Assembly (NCBI RefSeq): GCF_004353185.1
Contig: NZ_SMUS01000026.1
Coordinates: 1-61,677, forward strand
Source: Clostridium cuniculi
GTDB taxonomy: Bacteria > Bacillota > Clostridia > Clostridiales > Clostridiaceae
Reading direction: 5' to 3'
Length of the DNA: 61,677 nt
This document shows, in pieces, positions 38,057-48,470 of the stretch (positions within the stretch are counted from its first letter, which is position 1; the number at the start of each line of letters is the position of its first letter). The notes beneath the pieces are model-generated. The model saw only the letters and a list, made by a program, of their open reading frames with translations. It did not search any database and was not told the origin of the DNA. A program made the position numbers and the translations under genes.

Positions 38057-41000
38057 ATGAGAAGAGAGATGTTAAAAAGGTTGCTAGCAACAACAATGGC
38101 TAGTGTATTTATTATCAATGGTTTAACTATAACTAAGGTTGATGCATTTACTGATAAAAATAATGAAGTTAGTATATCATTGCCTAAATTAAATCCAGTT
38201 CCTGAAAACATAGAAGTTAATGAAGGGATATTAACAATTACATCAACAGTTAATCTACAAGGAGAAGATTTAGCAGATGAAGATGCAATAAGAGTTTTAA
38301 AAGAGTTTTTTAGTGAAAATAATATTGTAATTAATGAATCATATGATGAATCATCAACTACGTTAATAATTGGTGAGGTAGAAGATGATATACAAGAAAT
38401 GGATGAAGCTAAGGAAAGAATTGGAGTTTCAGGTGCTGAGGAATTAAAAGATGAGGGGTATGTACTTGCTGTTGATTCTAGTGATGGTAATAATGGAACT
38501 ATTTTAATTGAAGGTAAAGATGAAGATGGTACTTTCTATGGTGTTAAAACATTGACTCAGTTAGTTACTAATACAGGAAGTAAGGTGTATTCTAATGATG
38601 TTCTTATAACTGATGAGCCAACTATGAAAACAAGGGGTATTGTTGAAGGATTTTATGGAACACCATGGACACATGAAGAGAGATTAGATCAAATAAGATT
38701 TTATGGCGAAAATAAAATGAACACTTATATTTATGCACCAAAGGATGACCCATATCATAGAGACAATTGGAGAGAACCATATCCAGAAAGTGAAATGGCA
38801 AGAATGAATGAGCTTATTCAAACTTCAAATGAAAATAAAGTTGATTTTGTTTTTGCAATTTCACCAGGTATAGATATTAGATTTGATGGAGAAGAAGGGG
38901 AAGAAGATTTCAAGGCTTTAGTAAGTAAATGTGAATCATTATATGATATGGGAGTCAGAAGTTTTGCCATATTATTTGATGATATAAGTAATAAAGATGG
39001 TGTTAAACAAGCAGAGTTATTAAATAGATTTAATGAGGAATTTATTAAAGTAAAAGGAGATGTTAAACCTCTTATAACTGTTCCAACAGAATATGATACT
39101 CATGCTATGGGAGGATCAATTGATGAAGTAAGTCAATATACAAGGGATTTCTCAAGTACATTAAGTAGTGACATAATGGTTATGTGGACAGGTCCTGTAG
39201 TTGTATCAGAAGGAATAGATTTAGAAAATGCTAACTTTGTAAATTCAGTGTATGGAGAGAGAATGGGTATATGGTGGAATTATCCTGTTACTGATTATAT
39301 GAAAGAAAAACTAGCTTTAGGTCCAATATATAATGCAGATAAGGCCTTAGAAGGAAATATAGATTTCTTTACTATGAACCCAATGGAACATGCAGAACTT
39401 TCAAAAATAACATTAGCAACAGGAGCTGACTATTCTTGGAATACATCTGAATATGATTATCAAGAATCTTGGAAGAAAGCTATAGAAATGATGTATGGAG
39501 ACTTAGCTCCATATATGATAACTTTTGCAAATCATTCATCAAGGATGGAAGCAAGTTGGGCTTCTACTGGTAGAGGAGATGCACCAGAAGTAAGACAAAC
39601 TATGGATGACTTACTTAGAAAAATAGTTAAGGGACAAGATGTTACTGCTGAAATTGAAATATTAAATAAAGAATTTAACGATATGATTGAGGCTGCTGAT
39701 GTATTAAAGGAAAAGCTGCCTGATAATGTTCTATCCCATTGTAGTGAAAACTTAGACAAGTTAAAACTTTTAGGGGAGAATGATAAGTTAGCTTTAGATT
39801 ATTTAATAGCTAAGAGAGATAAAAATACTGAAGAGATAGAAAGATTAGAAGCTTTATTAAATGACAATTTATCAAGTTTAAATAGTGGTAAGAAACTTTC
39901 AGAAAAAACTGCATTAGCATTTATAACTGAAGCTTTAGAAAGTGATTTTAATGCAAAAGCAAACTTTGATGTTTCAAGTACTTTTGTAGCACCAGGAGAA
40001 GAAGTTAAATTTACAAATTTAAGCTCAATGGCATCATCAGAATTTGAGTGGACATTTAAAGGAGCTAATATTGAAAGTAGTACTGAGGAAAATCCAACAG
40101 TAGTTTATGAAAAAGAAGGAATATATTCAGTAACATTAAAGGCTAAAAATACATTAGGTAATGATGTTATTGTTAAAGAGGGGTTAATTACAGTTTCAAA
40201 TTCTGCAAATACTGAAAAGACTAATCTTGCTTTAGGAAAATCAGTAACTGCATCAAGTTCAGTAGCTACATCAGAAGCAGCAGAAATGGCTGTTGATGGA
40301 AAAACAAATACTAAATGGTGTGCTAATAAGGGAAATACTCATACTTTAACTATAGATTTAGGAAAAGTAGATACAATAACAGATGTGGTTATAAAGCATT
40401 CAGAAGCAGGTGGAGAAGCAGCCTCTATGAATACCAAGGCTTATAGAATTGAGGTTAGTACAGATGGAGAAAATTATAAAGAGATAATAAATGTTACTAA
40501 CAATACAGCTGGTATTACTACAGATAAAATTCCTGTAACTAAAGCTAGATATGTTAAGTTGATTGTAGAGAAGCCTACTCAAGGTAGTGATAATGCAGCA
40601 AGAATTTATGAAGTAGAAGTAATGGGAGTAGAAGGGGATATTGAATTACCGCCTATATATGTAGTTCCAGGTGAAGAAAAAGAGCCTATAGTTTATCCAG
40701 TACCTCAAGAAACTACTTATTTATCAGATGATGGTATGGAGCTGGTAGGAGAGGTTAATGTTGTAATTCATGGTGATCAAGAAGAAGCAACAGTAGGAAA
40801 GTTAGAAGAAATATTAAAAGAAAATAATATAAAATATAATATTTCAGAAGAGGTTGCAAATGATAAGGCAAATATAGTATTAACATCAGATAAAAATCAT
40901 TGCGAGAATTGCGTAGATAGTGATTTATTAGAAGATGAAGCTTTAAATAATAAAGAAGGATATGTAATTAAAACTAGTAATGATGAAAATGAGAAAGGAA

Positions 41001-44000
41001 ATATATCTATAGTTGCATCTGATAGTGAAGGGGCATATTATGGAGTATTAACTTTAGGACAAATTTTAGAGAAAGAATCAAATAATAAGATTGTAGAAGT
41101 TGTTATTAGTGATTATCCAGAAATCGAATTTAGAGGATTTATTGAAGGATTCTATGGAACACCATGGAGTCATGAAGATAGAATAAGTCTTATGAAAGAT
41201 ACTAGTGAATATAAGATGAACACTTATATTTATGCACCAAAAGATGATCCTTATCACAGAAGTAATTGGAAGGATTTATATCCAGAAGAAGAAGCTAAGC
41301 AAATACAAGAGCTTGCCCAAGCAGGAACTGAAAATAATATTAATTTCTGTTGGACAATCCATCCAGGGGCAACATTGAAATTTACTGAGGATGATTTTGA
41401 TGCTCTTATAGCAAAATATGAACAATTATACGACTTAGGAGTAAGACAATTTGGTGTATTATTTGATGATACAGATGATTGGACTAATGGTAAAAAACAA
41501 GCTGAATGGATAAATAGAATTGATACTGAATTTGTAAAGGCTAAAGGTGATGTTGCCCCTATGATAGTTATTTCAGCAAGGTATAACTCTGCATGGGGAC
41601 CAAATATGGATAGATACTTTAAGCCATTTATGGAAACTTTACATTCAGATATTCAAGTAATGTGGACAGGGCATGCAACAATGTCTAATATATCTAAGGG
41701 TGTAATGGAATGGCCAAAGACACAAACTGGAGTATATAAAGATTTAGCAGTTTGGTGGAACTATCCAGTTAATGATTACTGTGATTCAAGAATTCTTATG
41801 GCACCATTACACAATTTAAGTACAGATTTAAATAATGTTAGTGGATTCTTCTCAAATCCTATGAATCAAGCTGAAGCTTCTAAGGTTGCTTTATATAGTA
41901 TAGCTGATTATACTTGGAATACTGATGAATTTGATTATATGAAGAGTTGGGAAACTTCAATAGAAAAGCTTGTTCCAGAGATAAAAGAAGAATTTATGAG
42001 ATTTGCAAGTAATACATGTTACTTAAAGGATGATGGTGGAGCAAGTGGTGCTTTTGAATATGATGAGTCTTGGTATTTGGCTGAAAAAATAGATGCATTA
42101 AAGAGTGCAATTTCTAATAATGAACCATTAGTTGATAAAGCAAATGATTTATTAACTGAGTTTAATATTATTGTATCAGATTATGATGTTATTAAAGAGA
42201 ATATAAATAATGATAATTTGCTTTCAGAAATTGAACCGTTTTTAAATTCATATAAAGCTTTAGGGGAAGCAGGAGTAGCGGCAATGAAGTCATTAATTGC
42301 CTCAGAAGAAGGAAAAATAGAAGAATGGCTTGATAATAGTAATTTAGCTAATGAAAAGTTAGAGTTAATGAATACATTTACTGTTGATAGATTAGAAAAT
42401 GATACTATAACACCTTATACAGTAGCTGTAGGAGAAAAGAGACTTAAACCAATTATTAATGAAGTTATAACTGTTTCAAGAGATATAATTTCTAAAACTA
42501 TATTTAAAGAAATAAAGCCTGAAGTCATATCATCGAAAAAAGATTTAAATATTGATGTAAAGTTTGAAAATGGAGAATATTCTATAGGTGAAATTACAGC
42601 TTTAGAGCTCAATAAAGATGAATATATTGGAATAGCACTTCCTAAGGCAAATAAATTATCAGAAGTTATAATTAATGCAAGTGACTATGAAGGACTAGTG
42701 CTTGAATACTCATTAAATGGAATAGAATGGTCTGAAGCTGAAACAAATATTACTGATGGAGTAATAAATAGTAATAACAGCATAGCTGCAACATTTGTTA
42801 GAATAGTAAATAAAGGTGATAATAAAAAGACTATAGATATTAATAGTTTTGAGGCAAAGCCTGTTTATAAGATGACACCAACTATATCTGAAAATATAGG
42901 AACTTATCAAAGCTATAATATTGACAAAGCATTAGATGGAGATAGATCAACTAAATATTGGTCAGATAAAGCAACATCTTCAGGCCATTATATACAAATA
43001 GACTTAGGTAATAAAGTACCTCTTTATGATGTAAGTGCATATTTTGGTGCTACAGATTATATGAGAAATTCAGAATATTTAATATCTGAAGATGGAATTA
43101 ATTGGACTTCATTAGGAGAATTACAATATACCTCTGAAGGAGACAAGAAAGTTGCAACTATAAATGCTAATGGTCAAATAGCAAGATATATTAGAATACA
43201 AGCTAATGGAGATAACTCAGGATATTGGGTTCAATTATTTGAAGTAGAAGTTAATAAAACAGTTCCTGATGCTGGTGATAATTATGTAGAATTAGTAACA
43301 GGTGATTTAGAAGGTAGGGTAGATTATTTATATGACGGTGATTTATCTACTGCATTTGAAGCCGAAATTAATAAGACTACTCAATCATTAGTTTATAAGA
43401 TGACAAGAGTAACAAATGTAGGAGATATATTATTCTTGCAAGATAAAGATAATATAAGTAAAGCTACTGTAAGTGTTAAAAATACAAATGGTGTTTGGAA
43501 GAAAGTTGGAATATTAGGAAAACAATTAAGTGACATAGAAGTTAATGATGATATTTTAGAAGTTAAGATAGAATTTGATATTAATAATCCATCACCAAAA
43601 ATTTATGAAATAATAGTAAATGAAAATACTGAAGTGGATGAAGATGTATTTAAAGAGCATTTACAAATAGCTATTGATATGGCAAATGAAATTACTGATG
43701 AAGAGCTAGAAAATGTTGTTCCTATAGTTGTAGAAGAATTTAAAGAATCACTAGCTAAAGCAATAGAGGTTTTAAATAATTCTAATTCAAATCAAGAGGA
43801 AGTCGATGCTGCCTTTGATAGACTAGCTGCTGCAATGCAAAAATTATCATTCTATAAAGGCGATAAGGAGCAATTAATTAATCTAAGAGATAGAATTAGT
43901 AAATTAAATAAAGATGAGTTTATACCATCAACTTGGAATAACTTAGAAAGCGTTCTAGGAGAGGTTAATATTATCATTGATGATGAAAATGCTTTAGAAA

Positions 44001-44485
44001 ATGAAGTAAAAGAAGGATATAATAAATTAATAAAAGCTTATCTTGAATTAAGATTAAAACCAAATAAAGATAAATTACAAGACTTAATTAATAAAGCAGA
44101 AGCTTTGGATTCAAGTAAGTATACAGAGGATAGTTTTAGTAATGTAGTTAATGCATTAGAAATGGCAAAATTAGTACTTGCTAATGAAGAGGCAACTGAA
44201 GAGGAAGTTCATAATGCTAAGGGTGCTTTAGAGTTAGCATTAGGAAGGTTAGTTGAAAATAGTACAAATAAGCCAGAGGATAATAATTCAAGCAATGATA
44301 ATAATAGCTCAAGTAATAGTAGTAATGAAGATAACAATAGTAGTGGAAATAGTAATGATAAGACTAATGGTAATACTAATAAAGGAAATTTACCTAAAAC
44401 AGGTGGAAGTTCAGCTGGAGTAATTGGAGTTTTCGGCGCAATAATATCTGCAATAGGAGCAAGTTTATTTAAAAAGAGAAAATAG
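38057..44485 (+). CDS. Cell-wall-anchored protein with two GH84 beta-N-acetylglucosaminidase units
   Basis: This 2142-residue secreted enzyme resembles clostridial NagJ/NagH (mu-toxin type). After a signal peptide (to about 31) come a GH20b-like domain, GH84 unit 1 (about 193-480; catalytic Asp308-Asp309 in LFDDI), a helical region, a PKD domain (about 634-720) and a CBM32 module (about 722-857). A second GH20b-like domain follows, then GH84 unit 2 (about 1027-1310; Asp1137-Asp1138 in LFDDT), a second CBM32 (about 1600-1730) and FIVAR-type helical repeats (about 1860-2070). LPKTG (2112-2116) with a hydrophobic segment and KKRK tail anchors it. Both units keep GFYGTPW, YAPKDDPYH, WWNYPV and NPM, so both look active. 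Start: ATG after AGGGGG. Confidence 0.93.
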   Translation: MRREMLKRLLATTMASVFIINGLTITKVDAFTDKNNEVSISLPKLNPVPENIEVNEGILTITSTVNLQGEDLADEDAIRVLKEFFSENNIVINESYDESSTTLIIGEVEDDIQEMDEAKERIGVSGAEELKDEGYVLAVDSSDGNNGTILIEGKDEDGTFYGVKTLTQLVTNTGSKVYSNDVLITDEPTMKTRGIVEGFYGTPWTHEERLDQIRFYGENKMNTYIYAPKDDPYHRDNWREPYPESEMARMNELIQTSNENKVDFVFAISPGIDIRFDGEEGEEDFKALVSKCESLYDMGVRSFAILFDDISNKDGVKQAELLNRFNEEFIKVKGDVKPLITVPTEYDTHAMGGSIDEVSQYTRDFSSTLSSDIMVMWTGPVVVSEGIDLENANFVNSVYGERMGIWWNYPVTDYMKEKLALGPIYNADKALEGNIDFFTMNPMEHAELSKITLATGADYSWNTSEYDYQESWKKAIEMMYGDLAPYMITFANHSSRMEASWASTGRGDAPEVRQTMDDLLRKIVKGQDVTAEIEILNKEFNDMIEAADVLKEKLPDNVLSHCSENLDKLKLLGENDKLALDYLIAKRDKNTEEIERLEALLNDNLSSLNSGKKLSEKTALAFITEALESDFNAKANFDVSSTFVAPGEEVKFTNLSSMASSEFEWTFKGANIESSTEENPTVVYEKEGIYSVTLKAKNTLGNDVIVKEGLITVSNSANTEKTNLALGKSVTASSSVATSEAAEMAVDGKTNTKWCANKGNTHTLTIDLGKVDTITDVVIKHSEAGGEAASMNTKAYRIEVSTDGENYKEIINVTNNTAGITTDKIPVTKARYVKLIVEKPTQGSDNAARIYEVEVMGVEGDIELPPIYVVPGEEKEPIVYPVPQETTYLSDDGMELVGEVNVVIHGDQEEATVGKLEEILKENNIKYNISEEVANDKANIVLTSDKNHCENCVDSDLLEDEALNNKEGYVIKTSNDENEKGNISIVASDSEGAYYGVLTLGQILEKESNNKIVEVVISDYPEIEFRGFIEGFYGTPWSHEDRISLMKDTSEYKMNTYIYAPKDDPYHRSNWKDLYPEEEAKQIQELAQAGTENNINFCWTIHPGATLKFTEDDFDALIAKYEQLYDLGVRQFGVLFDDTDDWTNGKKQAEWINRIDTEFVKAKGDVAPMIVISARYNSAWGPNMDRYFKPFMETLHSDIQVMWTGHATMSNISKGVMEWPKTQTGVYKDLAVWWNYPVNDYCDSRILMAPLHNLSTDLNNVSGFFSNPMNQAEASKVALYSIADYTWNTDEFDYMKSWETSIEKLVPEIKEEFMRFASNTCYLKDDGGASGAFEYDESWYLAEKIDALKSAISNNEPLVDKANDLLTEFNIIVSDYDVIKENINNDNLLSEIEPFLNSYKALGEAGVAAMKSLIASEEGKIEEWLDNSNLANEKLELMNTFTVDRLENDTITPYTVAVGEKRLKPIINEVITVSRDIISKTIFKEIKPEVISSKKDLNIDVKFENGEYSIGEITALELNKDEYIGIALPKANKLSEVIINASDYEGLVLEYSLNGIEWSEAETNITDGVINSNNSIAATFVRIVNKGDNKKTIDINSFEAKPVYKMTPTISENIGTYQSYNIDKALDGDRSTKYWSDKATSSGHYIQIDLGNKVPLYDVSAYFGATDYMRNSEYLISEDGINWTSLGELQYTSEGDKKVATINANGQIARYIRIQANGDNSGYWVQLFEVEVNKTVPDAGDNYVELVTGDLEGRVDYLYDGDLSTAFEAEINKTTQSLVYKMTRVTNVGDILFLQDKDNISKATVSVKNTNGVWKKVGILGKQLSDIEVNDDILEVKIEFDINNPSPKIYEIIVNENTEVDEDVFKEHLQIAIDMANEITDEELENVVPIVVEEFKESLAKAIEVLNNSNSNQEEVDAAFDRLAAAMQKLSFYKGDKEQLINLRDRISKLNKDEFIPSTWNNLESVLGEVNIIIDDENALENEVKEGYNKLIKAYLELRLKPNKDKLQDLINKAEALDSSKYTEDSFSNVVNALEMAKLVLANEEATEEEVHNAKGALELALGRLVENSTNKPEDNNSSNDNNSSSNSSNEDNNSSGNSNDKTNGNTNKGNLPKTGGSSAGVIGVFGAIISAIGASLFKKRK

Positions 44486-44498
44486 AAATTAGAAAATA

Positions 44499-44556
44499 GA
44501 TGCTCCCGTAAGGTTAAGGAAATAGATTCTTTATACCTAAGGGAGTATTTATTTTT
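44499..44556 (+). terminator. Terminator after the GH84 gene
   Basis: GCTCCC...AAGG pairs imperfectly with CCTAAGGGAGT, followed by ATTTATTTTT. Confidence 0.6.
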
Positions 44557-44686
44557 ATGATATTAGAGTGAAAATTTTAAATTTAAGAGATAAATTATTC
44601 TTAATAAAATTGAATAGTTAAAAATAAGTGGAATAGAAATATAAAGAATCATAGGATAATATATAGCAATTTAAGAGGAAAAATTA

Positions 44687-45313
44687 TTGAAGAAAAAAAG
44701 AAGGAAAAAGTGCAAAAATAATTGCAATTGTGATCCATTAGAAAATTTTGAGCTTCCTCCATGTGCTAAATTTTTAGGAAGTCCTAATCCGTTGGTAAAA
44801 GATGGTCAAATTTTATATAGAAATCTTAATAGATTATATTTCTTTTTAACATATAACTATTCAAAATTTAATAATCAAAATTATAACCCTATAAATCCAG
44901 CCACATTTAATGTAAATGCAAATGCAAATTTACAAATAGATTTATATTGTTTTATTATAGGTCTATATATTAATGAAGTAGAAAAAGGAAATATAAATTT
45001 TGATAGCAATGTAAAGATTCATGATGATGAAAAGGCAGATGAATTTATAAAAAAAGTTATGGAGAATAATTATGATTTAGACAGTTCTTTTGTTCCAGCT
45101 TTAACATATGTAATTTCAAATTCTAATGCAGTAATTGCACTTTTTACTGGTACCATAGATATAAGTATTACTAATTTTTATATTATTCTTATGCTTAGTA
45201 GGTTTAATAGTGATTATGGATTATTATTTTCAGATAATGCTTATGTTACAAATGATTTTATCAATAGAACTCTTGCTAATATTTATGTTGAGTTTAATAA
45301 GTGTAGAAAATAA
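44687..45313 (+). CDS. Unassigned protein with basic, Cys-rich N-terminus
   Basis: This 208-residue protein begins with KKKRRKKCKNNCNCDPLENF, a basic stretch with three Cys, then ELPPCAKFLGSPNPLV. The rest is helical with an Asn-rich middle (PINPATFNVNANANL) and no clear membrane helix or signal peptide. The TTG start has AGAGG nine bases upstream, and no ATG exists before residue 124. The clustered Cys/Lys terminus could bind metal or nucleic acid, or be a spore-coat feature, but there is no proof. It is probably monocistronic. Confidence 0.6.
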   Translation: MKKKRRKKCKNNCNCDPLENFELPPCAKFLGSPNPLVKDGQILYRNLNRLYFFLTYNYSKFNNQNYNPINPATFNVNANANLQIDLYCFIIGLYINEVEKGNINFDSNVKIHDDEKADEFIKKVMENNYDLDSSFVPALTYVISNSNAVIALFTGTIDISITNFYIILMLSRFNSDYGLLFSDNAYVTNDFINRTLANIYVEFNKCRK

Positions 45314-45430
45314 ATAGTAGATTTAGTTAATAAATATATGAATTTAGAAACTTGATACTATAATTAATAAATATTAAAATGAAATCTGAAAGATATTTAG
45401 GTTTAATAACGTAAGATGTGAGGTTAGAAA

Positions 45431-46588
45431 ATGAAAATAAGAGTACCAGAATATTTTAAAGATTTTAAATGTATAGCATCAGAATGTGAAGATACATGTT
45501 GTGCAGGTTGGGGAATAGTAATTGATGATGAAACTTATTCCAAGTATCAAAAGGTAGATGGAGTATTTGGTGATAGATTAAAAAGTGAAATAGTACATGA
45601 TGCCGGAGAAAATATATTTGTATTAAAAGGAAATGACTGTCCATTTTTAAATGAAAATAAGTTATGTGATATATATAATGAACTTGGAGAAGAGGGGCTT
45701 TGTTATACATGTAGGCAGTATCCAAGGTATTTAGAGGAGTTTGGAAGCTTACGTGAAATGGGAATTTCTTTATCATGTCCAGAGGCGGCTAGAATAATAT
45801 TAAGAGATTCTAAGAAGGCTATATTTGAATTAAGTGAAAATGATGAAGAAGTTAGTGGATATAATGATATTAATGCTAGACTTTATATAGAGCTTATGCA
45901 ATGTAGAAAGATAGTTTTTGATATTCTTCAAGATAGAAATCTAGAATTAAATGCTAGGGCATCAATAGTGATTTCTTTTGCTAAAGAAATTCAAGATAAG
46001 ATAGATGAAAGTGAAATAGGTGATATTAAATCTATTAGAGAAAAGTATAGCAATGAAAGTTTTATAAAGGAATTTTTATGTGATTTAGAAAAATATAAGA
46101 ATAAAGAAAATAATAAATATAATAATATGCATGAGTATTTTAAAGTATTTAAAAATTTAAAGCATATACATCCAAATGATCCTTTAGGCTTAGATGATGC
46201 AATAAGATATTTTTGGCAAAATGAAGATGATAAAGAAATATACTTAGCTAAGAATAAAGACTTTAATAAATATTATGAAAAATCAATGTATAAATTTGAG
46301 CATATTTTAGTTTATTTTATATTTAGATACTTTATGAAAGCTGTTTTTGATTATGATGTATCAGCAAAAGTAAAAACAGCTATAGTAAGTTATTTGATGA
46401 TTAAAGAGTTAGCAGTAACAAGATTTACTGAAGAAGGTGATTTCACAGATGCTGATATAGTTGATATAGCTCATACTTATTCAAAGGATATAGAGCATTT
46501 AGAAGAAAATATTGAAAGTTTAGCAGAGATATTTGAAACTAATGATGTTTTTACCGTAGAAGAAATGATAGTAACTTTAATGAATTAA
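45431..46588 (+). CDS. FliB-family protein (flagellin lysine-N-methylase homologue)
   Basis: This 385-residue protein carries the family Cys signature: CIASECEDTCCAGWG (about 14-28), CPFLNENKLCDIY (about 72-84), LCYTCRQYPR (about 93-102) and LSCPEAAR. These nine or so Cys residues very likely bind a metal cluster. In Salmonella FliB methylates flagellin lysines. Many clostridia carry homologues away from flagellar genes, as here, so the substrate may be different. The start ATG follows GTGAGG. It has its own terminator. Confidence 0.88.
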   Translation: MKIRVPEYFKDFKCIASECEDTCCAGWGIVIDDETYSKYQKVDGVFGDRLKSEIVHDAGENIFVLKGNDCPFLNENKLCDIYNELGEEGLCYTCRQYPRYLEEFGSLREMGISLSCPEAARIILRDSKKAIFELSENDEEVSGYNDINARLYIELMQCRKIVFDILQDRNLELNARASIVISFAKEIQDKIDESEIGDIKSIREKYSNESFIKEFLCDLEKYKNKENNKYNNMHEYFKVFKNLKHIHPNDPLGLDDAIRYFWQNEDDKEIYLAKNKDFNKYYEKSMYKFEHILVYFIFRYFMKAVFDYDVSAKVKTAIVSYLMIKELAVTRFTEEGDFTDADIVDIAHTYSKDIEHLEENIESLAEIFETNDVFTVEEMIVTLMN

Positions 46589-46617
46589 AAAAATTTAATA
46601 GTTTAAAAGAATTTAAG

Positions 46618-46652
46618 AAATCTGTGTAAATTTTAGTTTGCACAGATTTTTA
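46618..46652 (+). terminator. Terminator after the FliB-family gene
   Basis: AAATCTGTGTAAA (46618-46630) pairs with 46637-46649 (one G-U), followed by TT. Confidence 0.8.
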
Positions 46653-46751
46653 TATTATAAATTATATTTTGTGTTTAAGGGAGAAATAGCATTAATTATA
46701 AAAGAAGATTATAAGTATAGTAATATGAGGATTGGGGGTAAGGAGAATATA

Positions 46752-47726
46752 ATGAAAATTGTAATAAGTGATTATTCATATATAATGGATAGAGATTTAG
46801 AGTATGAAATATCTACATTGAAAAAAATTAAAGATGCTGAAGTTGTTATATATGAGTATACAGGTAATAAAGAGGAGTTTATTAGTGTAATAGAAGATGC
46901 AGATTCAATAATTACTGCCTATATAAAATTATATAAGGAAGTATTAAGTAGAGCTAAGAATTTAAAAGTAATATCAATAAATGCAACAGGTTATAATATA
47001 GTAGATTTAGAAGAAGCTAAAAAAAGAAATATAGCAGTTTGTGCAATAGATGAATATTGTACAGAAGAAGTTGCAGACCATACAATGGCGCTTATTTTAG
47101 CATTAGCTAGAGGTTTAAAATATTATGGAAAAGAAATTGAAGAAAAAAGAGTTTGGAAATATTATTCAATAGGGAGTTTAAAAAGACTTAGTGGATTAAA
47201 TTTAGGTATTTTTGATTTTGGAAAAATAGGAAAGGCAGTTGCTAAAAGGGCACAAATTTTTGGAATAAATATTTTAGTTTTTAATCATCATACATCTAAA
47301 GAAGAAGCTGATAAGTTAGGAGTTAAATTAGTTGATGAAGACTTTATATATGAAAATGCAGATATAATAAGTAATCATATGAGTCAAAATAGTAGTAATA
47401 CATACTTCTTTTCAATAGAGAAGTTTAAAAAAATGAAGAGAAAGCCTATTTTCATAAATGTAGGTAGAGGCGATGCAGTAATAGAAGATGATTTAGCTTA
47501 TGCTTTAGATAACAATTTAATTAGTGGAGCTGGATTAGATGTATTAAAAGGAGAGGGACAGGACTTAGAAAATAATAAGTTATTAAATAGAGAAAATGTA
47601 ATAATAACACCGCATGCTGCTTTTTATTCAGAAGATTCAATTAAGGATTTACAAAGAATTTCTTGTGAAAATGTAGTTTTTTATTTAACTGGACAAATAG
47701 ATAAGGTATGTAAAATAATAAAGTAA
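46752..47726 (+). CDS. D-isomer-specific 2-hydroxyacid dehydrogenase family protein
   Basis: This 324-residue protein has the lactate/glycerate dehydrogenase fold. The N-terminal substrate domain includes INATGYNIVDLEEAKKRNI. The NAD domain keeps the catalytic Arg near 239 (NVGRGD), an acidic residue after GLDVLKGE, and His near 288 (ITPHAAF). The dinucleotide loop reads FDFGKIG, so the first Gly of GxGxxG is Asp155. This could shift cofactor preference or weaken binding. GTAAGGAG precedes the ATG at 46752. A longer frame upstream lacks a ribosome site. Substrate unknown. Confidence 0.85.
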   Translation: MKIVISDYSYIMDRDLEYEISTLKKIKDAEVVIYEYTGNKEEFISVIEDADSIITAYIKLYKEVLSRAKNLKVISINATGYNIVDLEEAKKRNIAVCAIDEYCTEEVADHTMALILALARGLKYYGKEIEEKRVWKYYSIGSLKRLSGLNLGIFDFGKIGKAVAKRAQIFGINILVFNHHTSKEEADKLGVKLVDEDFIYENADIISNHMSQNSSNTYFFSIEKFKKMKRKPIFINVGRGDAVIEDDLAYALDNNLISGAGLDVLKGEGQDLENNKLLNRENVIITPHAAFYSEDSIKDLQRISCENVVFYLTGQIDKVCKIIK

Positions 47727-47790
47727 GTTTTAAGTGATTTTTTTAATAATTATAAAATTATAGGAGATAATATTTCTTGAGGTGAAACGG

Positions 47791-48132
47791 ATGAAGAACA
47801 AAGTTATAATTTTATTATCTTCAATATTTTTATGTCTTATTATTTTTACAGTTAAAGTAAATGCTAGCACTCCTATATCCCCAATTAGTGAAGTTTATAA
47901 AGAAGGAATTTATCAGATTAATAAAGAAGATACTGGGTCATATAATCTACAATATCAATTTCTTACTAAAGATAAAGAGTCAGCCATAATAGTACTAGAT
48001 GAAAATGATGATATAGTATATAAAAATATTAATTGTAATAGAAAATGTAATGCAGGTGTAATAACAAATAAAAATAAAATAATAATTATTAGTGATGGAG
48101 AAGTAATGTTAGATTTTACTAAGGCAAAATAG
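47791..48132 (+). CDS. Small secreted protein, unassigned
   Basis: This 113-residue protein has an N-terminal signal peptide (hydrophobic 7-21, cleavage near VNA/ST at about 24). The mature part is about 88 residues, beta-rich with two Cys (NCNRKCNAG). GAGGTG is the ribosome site, so the ATG at 47791 is chosen over the GTG at 47782 inside it. It resembles small exported proteins that report membrane or wall state, but I recognise no family. It ends at its own terminator. Confidence 0.65.
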   Translation: MKNKVIILLSSIFLCLIIFTVKVNASTPISPISEVYKEGIYQINKEDTGSYNLQYQFLTKDKESAIIVLDENDDIVYKNINCNRKCNAGVITNKNKIIIISDGEVMLDFTKAK

Positions 48133-48189
48133 TGAATATTTGATATATAGAGTAGTATATTTTAATATATTATACAATTGTTTAATTAT

Positions 48190-48222
48190 AAATTCTAGAC
48201 GCATTGAGTCTAGAATTTTTTT
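48190..48222 (+). terminator. Terminator
   Basis: AAATTCTAGAC (48190-48200) pairs perfectly with 48208-48218 and is followed by T-rich sequence. Confidence 0.9.
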
Positions 48223-48389
48223 GTTTTGTCATACATTGGTATTGAAATCTAGTTTTTTGCATGTATCGACACAATTTAATATAAGTAATATTTTAATGCA
48301 AGAATTATTTTGCTAAAATTTATTTTTTTTATTGATATTTTAAAATAATAATGTTTTGTTATAAAAAGTATAAAAATATATTAAAAAGG

Positions 48390-48418
48390 TTGATAAATTA
48401 ATAAAAATATAGTAATAT
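48390..48418 (+). promoter_or_regulatory. Promoter of the AbgT-family gene
   Basis: TTGATA (48390-48395), 17 bases and TAATAT (48413-48418). Confidence 0.6.
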
Positions 48419-48470
48419 TATAATAAATTTAGTTATATAGTAATAATTAACTTATATGCGGGGGGATAAG

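Larger units (their letters stand above)
48133..48470 (+). other. Intergenic region between the small secreted protein and the AbgT gene
   Basis: It holds a terminator (48190-48222) and a promoter (48390-48418). The stretch between them is AT-rich, with no coding frame or clear RNA fold. Confidence 0.5.
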
